64,000 nt of DNA from Labyrinthula sp. Ha (lineage: Eukaryota; Sar; Bigyra; Labyrinthulida; Labyrinthulaceae): positions 434,001-498,000 of the forward strand of contig JAALGZ010000007.1 in the NCBI GenBank assembly GCA_015227615.1. Reading direction: 5' to 3'. This document shows, one piece after another, positions 10,001 through 20,274 of the stretch; position 1 is the stretch's first letter; each line of letters begins with the position of its first letter. A model generated the notes under the pieces. It was given only the letters and a program-made list of their open reading frames with translations, did no database searches and was not told where the DNA came from. The position numbers and the translations under genes are program-made.

Positions 10001-13000
10001 ACCCTGGTAAATTAACTCGATAATTCATCATAATAACCGCATAACTTATAAATGTGTAGTAGGTGTGAGTCTATTGGACCATATGAAGTGAATGGACAAC
10101 ATTCCAGAGGCCCTTTAGACAAATTAGCAACTATACATATTGATCATCTACAACCAACATATATGGAAGTGTTCCACCTCAAATAGCTCTAAAGTAGCAA
10201 CTATATTCCCTAGAAAAATTATAGAATCTATTCCAGCCTAAGAACTTAACAATGAAATAAGAGAAAATCTCAAAAACAACCCCACCCATCATTAAAATAC
10301 CCCTATGTCGCAGATCTATACCTCGTGAAGACAAATTCAAAGACATTGGCCAACTACCAGATCTTTATCGAAGTAGATTAAGATACCTAGTAACAAGAAA
10401 ACAGATATCTGCAAATAAATATGAAACTAGTGAAAAAATTGATGCAAAATTTTTTCTAACCTCATACCTTATAGTATGTAATTGCTGGCCATATTTATGG
10501 GCATGAAGGAAGTATACCGAGACTCTCATATTTAAACTAGATGCTTTGAAGCTTAATTTCCCTCTCTGAATGGTTTTATAATGTGTTTTTTACAACCAAA
10601 AGACATTGAACTACAGTAGCACAAGTAATCGGTAAGGTTGCAGGATTCTGATGACACGACAAATAAAACAGAAGTACATGGTGAATACAACATTAGATAC
10701 TAAAACTGAAGGTGTATTTTAAGGACAATGTACGTACATACGTTTAATTTTCTTAGCCAAACTGGAAAAAGATAAAGTATTGTGATGTGAGGGAAGTTCT
10801 CAATAGGATGAACAGAAGCTAAAGAAACATCATGAGAGACTCTTTTTTAAGCCATAAATTATCTTTTCAAAATACACACACTTCAACATGGACATAGGAG
10901 AATGAGAATAGTAGTACCAGTTCCTCAAAGTAAGCTTACGCACTAGCTTTTAATATCAGCTACAAATAGAATTCGCCAAAATCAGAATACTAAACATTAA
11001 TATAAGAAGTATATGATTTGAAGTATCCGACGTTTTGTGACATATGCACTTTAAACAACAGGCTCAAAGTATATGTGTCAATAAAAATACTACTTACTAA
11101 AAAGTACAGAATCTTCAGTTTTCTTGTTTGAACAGGTTATTTAATGGCTTCCTAAACCCAATCAAATTAAGAAGAAATTATGAGATTCGTCCCTGAATGA
11201 TGTTTTTGAAGGAGATAGAGCTCCAGGAGCGGCTGTTTTCATAGATAAAGGAAACGTTTCTTAAATAAATGGTATAAGTATCCACAAAACGTTGCATGGT
11301 ATCCTCGTTTAATAACTGATTTAGTGTATCAACAAATATTGTTGCTGAGAATAATGGGAAATATGTAAAAATCGGCCTTGAAAAAAGACTTATAAAAATA
11401 GAACAATTCAATGTGGAGAATAAATCAAATCAGGCTAAAAATCAAGGTGTAAAATTGTGAAAGGTGCTTGCAACTCTAGATAATAACCAGAAGCAAAGTA
11501 ACTACTATGGTGAACCACAGTTTTGGCACCACAGCCTTCACAGGTTTGACATCTCTATCGAGAAATAGAATTATGAGTTGGTGATACTAGATAATTCTCA
11601 GTAGAGCTGATTATAATGGATTTAAGTCCCAAATAGGTATGATAAACGACAATACTAAATGCTGACGTTCACTTTCGCTATCATTTTATGTTTGTGGGTG
11701 GGTAATTATATTGAATAGATAAAAGATAGTAAACTAAATCTCACCGACAGGTATCCCTAGAGTGCTCTATTTTACCAGGAATTGTAGTTGGTCAAAGCAG
11801 TTGGTCCAGGGGCAAACATCATAGTTGGAATACTTTACCTTAAACTTAAATCTGATTTCAAGGCTATTGTACATATTAGATTAAACTAAAGAAATCAAAA
11901 CATGGTCATAATCCTGCCCAAAGCGACATTTTCTGGCAATCAAAGAAAAGGGTAGAAGAATTTTCTGTTAAGTGTCGGTTTCTCTCTGTGATAGAATAAA
12001 TGTCAGGTCTTGTATTTCATTACTTCTTATCAAAATCTTATTTAGAAAAATATTTTCATCTCGGAGTGATTGAAAAATTATTGCAAAAGTACGAGGACAG
12101 GAGCTTTTAATGATCTTAGGCCTAGGTGTGTTTAGTTAGAGCTAGGAGTGTCAAACTTTAGTGATTGAAAGAATTTTTTCTCGTGATGGGAGCAGAATCA
12201 AGATTTTATGAACCTGTAACGAAGAGAAGTCTTTTCTTTTCATACTAAGATTAACATAGCTTAAAAATGAGAAAATCACACTACATTTAAAATCTGAAGG
12301 CTCCTATAGACATCTTTACTTGGCACTAGTAAGTTAAAATCTATTTTCCATGTATGTGTTCTATCTAAGCATACTCTATGCTCCTTAGAAATTTTGACTA
12401 GATGTTGCCTGATCAACTATTTCATTGATTAAAATAGATTGTAGCAAAGCCAAATGGTTTCTAACCTAGAATAAGATACAAACGGCGATGAAAACCCATA
12501 GTATGAACCCAGTTTCTTATCATTATACTAAGCGAAAGAAGGGCCAATGCAAGAATTAAAGAACATCTGAGAAGTTATACAACTTGTAAGGAAATTTAAA
12601 TTAAAATATTTTTAGGGGCATTTCCCCAAAAGTTATACATGGTAACAAAAATCTAAGAAAAATAATTATACTCAATGAGTAGAAACTATGAATTATCTTA
12701 AAGCGTAATGCTGCAGCAAAGTACAAATTATTTATTCCGCAGACAGTGTATACTCTTATGTTATGTCATTTCAAGTACATGGACACTTTTATAAAGGGAA
12801 AAAGAGGAGTTTAAGATACCATTAAACAACAAGAATGAGGCCTGAATAACTATCATACAATATCTCTAACAGAGCCATTTTCTACCAGTGTTCATAATTG
12901 TATTAAAGGTAAATGACAAAGAAACAAAAGTTTACATGGCATGGAATAGCAATACAACTGAATTTTCAACGGAGCCATAAATTTCATGTTTAAAGGGCAA

Positions 13001-15049
13001 ATCTAGCAGATATTATAATAGTGTCACAATGGAGCACCCAATTAGACCCTCTAATCTTTAAATAACTATAATTCTCCGGCTCACTCATCTCATCAACGTT
13101 TTGTTTTCTAGTATTAGCACCTTATCGTTGCTCATATTAGTCTGTTTAGATCTGACACTCGGTAGTTAGCCTGTCTTAATTACCTCCCAAAATATCTTGG
13201 ATAAAGCTACACAGCCTCTCTCTGACTACAACCGTTCTATCACATTAGCTTATTAAGTCTAAGTAAAACTTTTCCATGATTCTTTTACTTCTTGGAGCTA
13301 ATGTTACCCAGCTTTTGACGAATATTTATTACTGTAACAGCTTCATAGAAAAAGTAATGAAAAAGTGCTTTTGTTTGCTAATAAAGCGTAGAAGAGCAGG
13401 AATTTGTGCGAATGAACAACTAAGCAGATTAAACTTTTCCCTATTATAGAAATGAAGGTGAGCTATTAATATTTTGAGCATAAATCAATAAGTTTGTCAT
13501 TGGGTGACACCTCATGTTCTATCTCATGTGGGTGTTAGGGCCTGGACTTGATCTAATGCTAATTAGTTGAACCATTTTCAAGAACTGCTTTTCTCTCTTA
13601 TTGACTTTGAGAATTCACAACCACTTTTATTTATAATTACGAACCAATTGATAATGAGAACTAAATCAAAATTAGTTGATAAGAAAAGAAATACTTCTGT
13701 TTCTTATTAATTACCAGAGTCTAAATTAGACCCATTTTATCGCCGGCAATTTCTGTTAAATTCGAGTACTAATGGTTACGGGTCAGTCTCTGTTTTTTGG
13801 ACGTTAAATCTATGACAAATTATAAAAAGCGTAGATGCCTTGACACATTTCTACCTTATGCTAAGTTGAATTGCTGTCGCCAAAACATTCCTAATGAGGA
13901 TTAGACAAATTATCCCTGATTCTAAAGGGAGGTGGGTGATTAGAGTAGCAGTGAGACGTCACCATCTGGCAAATCAATTTAAGCTACAGTGCACAAAACT
14001 CGTACTTCAGACACGTTATTTTATTGAGCCATAATTGTAAGCAAACCATCTCTATCAGCGCTAGGGGTGTAGAATGTGGAAAATACTTCGTTGTGGAATT
14101 GAAAATACCCAAACTCACACTCACTTCTAAAACTAAAACTCCTGAATGAGCTCTACCTTCCCAACTCGATTTGATTTCGGGACTTACTAAGTCACTCGGA
14201 AATTTTCTTAATATTTTTGAGTGAGTTCTCAGTAAAGACTCACTCTGTGCCCATAATCATTTCTGCTCCCCGATACATCTTTGGAGGTATTACCTAGGAA
14301 AAAACTCTAAGGAGATTGACCAGAAAGGGAAGTTGAATAAGGAGGCCTAATCTTGTCTGTCTTTCTAACCTACCATTTAACTTTAACGAATGATGAACTT
14401 AAGTAAAAAAGAAAATTTATGCCCGAGGGAAATGAAATGACATTTCTTGACATTTTATGGTGATTAATTGCATTGGCAAAGAGGCTCTGCCTTTTGTAGA
14501 GTCCACCTTACCATTAAAAAAACAGACGAGAAAGCTTAGATCTACTATATTCTGCGAGCTGATTTCAAAGCAGGAACCGAGCTGTATAAGAGGGAGGGAA
14601 AATAACGGTAGAAACAACATATACTTCAATAACCATGAGATAAATTAAGCGCCCAGTACTTTAGTGCTGAAAATAGAAGGGCGTGCAGGCGTATAGCTGA
14701 TTTCAACATACATAAAACCCAAGTATACTGGTAGCTATACCGAAAACATTATCGAAGATTCATGTTTAACTTCCATTATGTGTTACTTAACACGAGTAAA
14801 CTGTCTACTCGAATGAAGCTTTAAATGAGCTTCCTTTTCTGCCTTGTTTTCATTTCAGCGAATGGGTGTTAATTTTTCTCCCCAAATCCCGAGTAATGCC
14901 ATATCGATAAAATTTTTAACGTATAAGCAAACTCTAGAACTATATTATTGAAATACGAACTACTCCCGTATAGCTAGTCTCGTAAATACCAAAGCCCAGA
15001 ACAATAGTACTAAATCCAAAGTCCGAACAAAATAAGATAAATTTACCAC
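7021..15049. other. gene-free stretch, mostly decayed DNA
   Basis: About 8 kb without a believable gene. Reading frames are short, lack domain motifs and show no pairs of introns like those in the nearby genes. It holds the rest of the element A LTR, a decayed retroelement pol remnant (about 8880-10400), a G run near 9620 and a C run near 9904. Nothing else was recognised. Confidence 0.6.
8880..10400 (+). mobile_element. fossil gypsy-like pol remnant, heavily decayed
   Basis: Two short islands resemble retroelement pol: a reverse-transcriptase-like LIDDILV near 8897-8917 and an integrase-like GPLDKLATIHIDHL at 10109-10150, in that order on the + strand. A weak integrase-core-like patch follows near 10326-10392. 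The rest is too decayed to read, with very many breaks, so it must be much older than elements A and B. The family could be Ty3/gypsy or a related group. The call rests on a few residues only. Confidence 0.3.
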
Positions 15050-16225
15050 ATGAATGGACATAGCCAAGCTAAACCCGTCGGTACTGGATTAGTGTTATCA
15101 GAACAAGTAAAAGTTTCCTACGCGGTCGAGCAAAATACACCATGTGAAGTAGAGAAACTAACTTCTATGCAGGTTTTCTTGAAGTTTGTATCTAGAAACG
15201 AGTCTGGAGTAACTCTTTATCTTATTTTTAATTTAGCTTCTTGTTGAGGAGAACATTTTGTCTAAAGAGTGCTTTGAAGCTTGGGTTCTTTCTAGATTCA
15301 ATAGGTTAAAGTATCCGGAAGGCGCTTTTAAGCGAACTATATCCTCTCACTTACGAAGCGTGGATGGGCGGTCCCCATTTCCAGAAGATGTTGAGTCCAG
15401 TATATTGGCCAAGTATAGAGAAACCGATCCGTTTGGACATAGGGTGAATTGTTTTAAGTTTCTGACTGGAACCTTGTCAAGGAAAAGACCTTTACGATCC
15501 AAAAAGCATGATTTTTACTTTCCCTATGGTTTTCATGAACAGAAAAGAATAAAAGCCCCTGCAACTAAGGAAACCAAAAACTGTAACCAAGTATTTTCTT
15601 CACTAATTTTACTTTCAGACAGAAACAGCTAGCATTTGTTCTCCCTCGCGTAACCTCAAGACAAGAACTGATATATACAAAGACCTTTGTAACTTGGTAG
15701 GAATTCATGTTGAGGTAATGGAGCACCTAGCGAAACATGCCATCCGTAATAATTTCCCTTTCTACCCACCAGCTGTGGCATACCTGGTGAAAGTGTTGAA
15801 GAAGAAGTCACATTATTGCTCTAAGGAGTTCGTTCTTCCAAAGAAACATGAGCAGGTGTTTCTCAAAGATTGTACACTTTGACTCTTCCTAAATTTTAGT
15901 GCCTATAATGTACTTGAAATCTCACCATACTACATTAGAAACAATTGAGGTAAGCTCTGTTTTCAGAAAGCGAGTAGGCCATCAGTCACATATTTTAGGT
16001 CTCCAAGGAAGCGTCAGTGAATTTTTTGCAACGCAGTCCTATGTTCGTAGAGTGCTCGAAAAACGGGGGGAAGTTTGGCAAAGGGGTACTGTACTTTCAG
16101 GCAAGAAAAGATATATATGGAAAGCATATGTTAAGCTCTCTGATAAATATATAATTGAGGCTTACTTACAGGTTGATGACACTCATCCAATAACTGATGT
16201 TGTCACTAAATTTGCTCTTATATAG
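15050..16225 (+). CDS. unrecognised four-exon protein (about 363 aa)
   Basis: I do not recognise this protein. Four exons (15050-15208, 15237-15590, 15619-15871, 15900-16225) are separated by three introns of exactly 28 nt; each starts GTAA, GTAT or GTAC and ends AG after a T-rich run. Joining them gives one continuous frame from ATG to TAG, and the phases match (0, 0, 1). The protein is basic and rich in K, R, F and Y, with no signal peptide, membrane segment or known motif visible. Intact splicing geometry argues for a living gene rather than chance. It is on the same strand as the secreted protein gene 418 bp downstream. The start could lie further upstream if another small exon exists. 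Confidence 0.7.
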
Positions 16226-16643
16226 CAGCTACTGAAAAATCGTGCGACATATGTCTTGACTATTGTTGTCTGATTGTTGATTTGTTATGATAATAATATA
16301 TTTTATTATTTTTCCCATTATCGCTCAGAGTAGAACAGGAAAACTTACTGCGTGATACAACAAAGAGTGTTCAATTCTTTTGTTAGATTAAAATCGTTCT
16401 AACAGTTCAAAAAAGACAAATATAGGGGAGAAATTACATTCTGAACAGCGCCTCGGTATCAAACAGAATTTACCGGTAAGTTTTATAAACCTAATTTTAT
16501 GGCTTTGTTCAAGGTGAAACTAGTTCTGTTAAGTTACTAAAAACCTAACGTTTCAACGATAAGGGTCTCTGGTTTGCACTGTGTACTTCAGGCGTCTGTG
16601 GATAATATAAGTTGGAAAAAGAATCATTCGTGAAAGATAAGAA

Positions 16644-17669
16644 ATGAGACATTTATTGTTTATAGCAGTGATTGGTGCTATCCACTGTGCTCTGGGTCAA
16701 AAAAAGAACGTCGAAGAAGAAAATTTACGAATGTTGTATGGGGATTTGAGAGGTAAGACATTGTTGAACAGGAAGGAACTTCGCGAAGCCGTTTCTTTTG
16801 CTTCACCTGAGAAGGATCCGTATCCTAAACTATGGTATGATACCAAGATAGACACCACTCGGAACTGCTACGTAGAGTACAGTAAACTTCCAGACGGATC
16901 AGATGACAGAACCCAGTACAACTTGTTGTCACTTTCCGACCAAGAATACCAAACTGCATTAAGCTCTGTTACTGCCCAACAACGCACTCTACATCTATCC
17001 CACAGAAAGCACTGTGGAGTTTGTTCCAGTTTAGATGATCTCTTTGTGTACCTTACATATCCTGACCTTACAACTCCTGTTAGAAAGTGTACTTTGAAAC
17101 TTTTGGATAGGAACGTTCTGAGTTGTCTGCGTGATCTTGGCTTTTCCGAAGACTGTTCGAGAATCTGGTTTTGGAATGCGCGAAATACGAGAAAACTGGC
17201 GAAAAACGGAGGATGTTTTCTTTCTTGCATAGCAAATCTGTTTTCCCCGAATAATGTCCCAGAAGGCAAGTTTAACCCTTGCGAACCTAAACACATTGAC
17301 AAAAAAAAAGAAGTTGAGAACCCCAATCACTATTTAGATCCCGAAAACAAACCAGAAGTGTACGGGCAGGACAACAAAAACTCTGGTCAATGTGGAAACT
17401 GTCTGAGCGGTGAGAAGGAATTAAGTACCGAATACTCGAAGAAGAAGAAGGGGAGAGGGTTTTGTGGAAATACTATTAATGGAGAACCTGCATGCCATGA
17501 GACCCAATGGAAAAACGGGCCATACAGGTTAAATCCATGCTTGCAGTGTGATGAATGTAGAAGTGGGCCTATTTTCCAAAGAGTATCTGGTCGAACAAGG
17601 AGAAATAGTGGCATTCAAAGTGCAATCGATAGACCTGGTGTCATACCGATAGATCACAACTACGGATAG
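16644..17669 (+). CDS. secreted cysteine-rich protein of unknown function
   Basis: A single-exon gene of 341 aa. It begins with a clear signal peptide (MRHLLFIAVIGAIHCALG, cleavage likely near residue 19), so the product should enter the secretory route. The mature part has many cysteines, several in CxxC pairs (CGVC, CGNC, CLQC with CDEC), suggesting disulfides or metal binding. The C-terminal block NPCLQCDECRSGP followed by GRTRRNSGI and an AIDRPG segment looks like a conserved signature; I believe related secreted proteins occur in various protists, but I cannot name the family. A lysine-rich, low-complexity linker (about residues 215-265) separates two Cys-rich parts. There is no transmembrane segment after the signal. 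Confidence 0.75.
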   Translation: MRHLLFIAVIGAIHCALGQKKNVEEENLRMLYGDLRGKTLLNRKELREAVSFASPEKDPYPKLWYDTKIDTTRNCYVEYSKLPDGSDDRTQYNLLSLSDQEYQTALSSVTAQQRTLHLSHRKHCGVCSSLDDLFVYLTYPDLTTPVRKCTLKLLDRNVLSCLRDLGFSEDCSRIWFWNARNTRKLAKNGGCFLSCIANLFSPNNVPEGKFNPCEPKHIDKKKEVENPNHYLDPENKPEVYGQDNKNSGQCGNCLSGEKELSTEYSKKKKGRGFCGNTINGEPACHETQWKNGPYRLNPCLQCDECRSGPIFQRVSGRTRRNSGIQSAIDRPGVIPIDHNYG

Positions 17670-18003
17670 ATAAAATTTGAAGTGATTTATATTTCTATTG
17701 AGTAATTGTTATTTTAAGCTCATTCTGGCTTTTTTTGGTCTGGTTCATGGCACTGTTGCAAAATCATTTACTATCGCTCAGTTAGCCTAAGACTGCAAGG
17801 AAAAGGGAAAACTGTTGTCCCAGGCTTGTAATAACTGCATACAAGGGAGAATACTTGTTTTTTTTGTTGTGTTAAATCATATTCTTACATGTTAGCCACT
17901 AAGGTCGAGATAAGAAGTCTTTTATTCTTATAGACCCAAGGGATATACATACCCAATGTGACATTACCACAAATATCTATTCACCTTTCGAAATTGAAGG
18001 CTG
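17670..18003. other. intergenic sequence up to element B
   Basis: Short AT-rich spacer with no gene. Its last four bases (GCTG, 18000-18003) are the left copy of the target-site duplication of element B. Confidence 0.6.
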
Positions 18004-18395
18004 TTTATCGATCTACGAGTGATCAATAGCCTTTACACTAATTTCCAAAGAAAAAGTAACTCGCGAAAGAATTACTAGATCTACCAAACGTAACCAGATT
18101 TTATCCTTGAACGAACCTAGACGAAACTAAGTTGTCCAGTTCAAGCCCAAATTAACTATTATAACCTTTGTAAGTAAGATAAGTAGATTATTAACCAGAT
18201 ACTTGTCGAAACAAGCACAATAATCTATGATTTATCTTTTTGTTGGTTGTTAAAACCTTAAAGTATGACCTCTATGGCCATTATCTAAACTACCTAGTTA
18301 TACCCTAAGACAATACGAGCAATATAATATTATAAACCTATTTACTACACTATGTATATTAATTACCACAAATAATAAAGGAAAACACTCACACA
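18004..18395 (-). repeat. 3' LTR of element B
   Basis: 392 bp, matching 27526-27917 at all but three positions. In element orientation it begins TGTGTGAG directly after the polypurine tract and ends in CGATAAA. An AT-rich TATA-like stretch lies near 18324-18336. The usual CA end is not conserved between the two LTRs, but the 4-bp target duplication fits this boundary. Confidence 0.92.
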
Positions 18396-18410
18396 TCCCC
18401 CTCCTCTTCT
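18396..18410 (-). other. polypurine tract of element B
   Basis: On the - strand this reads AGAAGAGGAGGGGGA and abuts the LTR start TGTGTGAG. It fixes the LTR boundary and shows that the methyltransferase frame just before it is inside the element. Confidence 0.8.
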
Positions 18411-18419
18411 ACTAAAAGA

Positions 18420-19679
18420 CTACTCAGTAGTCTTTTCAGCTAGTGACTTTTCTGGTCTATAGCAACCGAAAACCAAATCAGAAATCCTAGGGTCAACTTC
18501 TAAACCAATTTGAATCCATCCGGATTTCAAATTAGCACATCTTGCAAATAACTCAACCTTAAGATATCTTTTCGGGAATACCTTTTCAAACATCTCATAG
18601 GTCTTACGGGGTTTTACCCCTTCAACTAAGCGATCAGCAAAGATCACCTTTTCCTGTCTTAACAAATCTATTTTTTCTACAACGTCACCGATTAACCTTT
18701 CCGATTTTCGAACAAAAATCAGTAAAGCCTCTGCCGAGTGCTGAAAATAATATCCTAAAGATGTTCTTATCTTACCACTCGGTGCCAGCTTTACCCATTC
18801 AATGACATGAATTAATTCATATCCTCTATCCTATAACTCATTCAAAGTTAGTTCCCACGTTCGATCGATTACCCAAATTGCAATGAAGGAAGCCTTCAAA
18901 GTCTCAAAATTCAAGTTTAAAACTTGCGAGTCGGGTTTCCACGCATACGGAACCCTCAGTCCTCTAATAGGATTCGCCTGACCTGTTGCCCGAGGTGGAT
19001 CCATTAATAACAAGTCCACCTTGTCTCCAGGCCACTCAGTCAAAATTGCCGACTTGTATAAGTCCGCAGTAAACCATAGTTTATCCCGAGGCGGGACACA
19101 AATCCTTGTCCGGAACGGACACCCTTCAAAACCAACCAAAACTAAGTTGCCACAAAGACGTTTAAGCGTAAAAGTTTGTACGCGCACAAATTCTGCGGCA
19201 AGACTTGTCCCAGATAACTCGCACTCAACTGGAGCAACAAGTATATCTTTAAATTTTGAAACTAACTCTTTAGGGTAATCTTTTTCTAAGACTTCGTGTA
19301 GGTGCCTGTTATTACTTAGCTCTAGTGAGTACAATAAATACTTGCATTTCATCTCAGATCTCGATATCCCAGTTGAATACAGTTGAATAAAACAATTTCC
19401 ACAAATTTCCACCACTGTTTCAACATCCCTTTTCTCTTGTTCAAAATCGTTCCGATAATTTTGACTTACTCCCTCGGGACAAGTCTCCATTAGAAAGAAC
19501 TTAGCTGATCCCAGCGTGTCAAATCTACTATCAAATTCCAATTTACCAATATAGAACCTCTTAGAGGTCTTTTCCCCTTTATCTATATCTATGAACTGAC
19601 CCCTCAATGGAGCCAAATCCATCCTTCCTAACTTTCTTTGCAAATACGAATACATCATCGCCTTCGATTTATAAGGCAT
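18420..19679 (-). pseudogene. MT-A70 family adenine methyltransferase, element B cargo (fossil)
   Basis: The catalytic signature DPPR is at 18990-19001 (context LLLMDPPRATG), followed by a WVIDRTWEL strand-helix segment like that after DPPW in METTL3. Near the C-terminus, KTYEMFEKVFP and VELFARCANL match the KPDEIYGMIERL and IELFGR segments of the family, ending in a GLEV stretch also present in element A. The N-terminal half (about 200 residues) is not recognised beyond a short similarity to element A around RGQFIDID. This copy is broken. It lies about 60 bases after the chromodomain frame and directly before the polypurine tract, the same position as in element A. Confidence 0.78.
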
Positions 19680-19956
19680 ATATATCGCGTAAATTGCTCA
19701 AAATTCCCCATTCCAAATTTCAGAATAAGGTTCCTAATCAACTTGTGGTCGAAAGTTTTCCAACCTGACACAAAATCTTGTCGTCCAGAGAGTTTCCCCA
19801 AACACTAAGATCCTCCTTATCTCTCAGATAATGCAGCAAGCTAGGGCGAAGTCTCGCAACCCAAGCTGCCGACACATCTGTAGCAAATTTGCTATCCAAC
19901 CAGGTCTGCGCCTGTTTCCTAACCAATTTTTTCCTATTAGAAATTCGCTTTTCTCC

Positions 19957-20106
19957 CAAAAATATAAGAGTAAGCTCCTTCACATCCCTGTACATGGTGA
20001 GCAGCGGCTCCCATGTATCGTCTATGGGTTCGAAACCCCTCCATCTAACTCTTAAGAAGTATTCTCCTTTTGAGTACCTAATATCTAAGAACTTCTGAAC
20101 TTCGAG
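19957..20106 (-). other. chromodomain at the integrase C-terminus, element B
   Basis: The block reads LEVQKFLDIR, then YFLRVRWRGF, then DDTWEPL, a standard chromodomain with the conserved aromatic and WEP positions. It follows integrase and precedes the methyltransferase frame, as in element A. Confidence 0.87.
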
Positions 20107-20274
20107 TTCACCCCAATTATTAATAAATACTTTCCTCATTGAGTCATCTGGAACGAAACCATCAGGCTCATAGAAGTATAACCGACTTCCATGCACAATC
20201 TGGGTTTCCCCATTTAATAATCTAACCCTATATACATTCGATGAGAGTAACTAGATCACATTAACTGGACCAGA

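Noticed and set aside
14417-14648. Overlapping 63- and 70-codon frames on both strands
   Set aside because: They mirror each other in the same low-complexity DNA and have no homology clue.
20024-20040. GGGTTCGAAACCCC palindrome, B-box like
   Set aside because: It encodes part of the chromodomain of element B; no tRNA structure around it.
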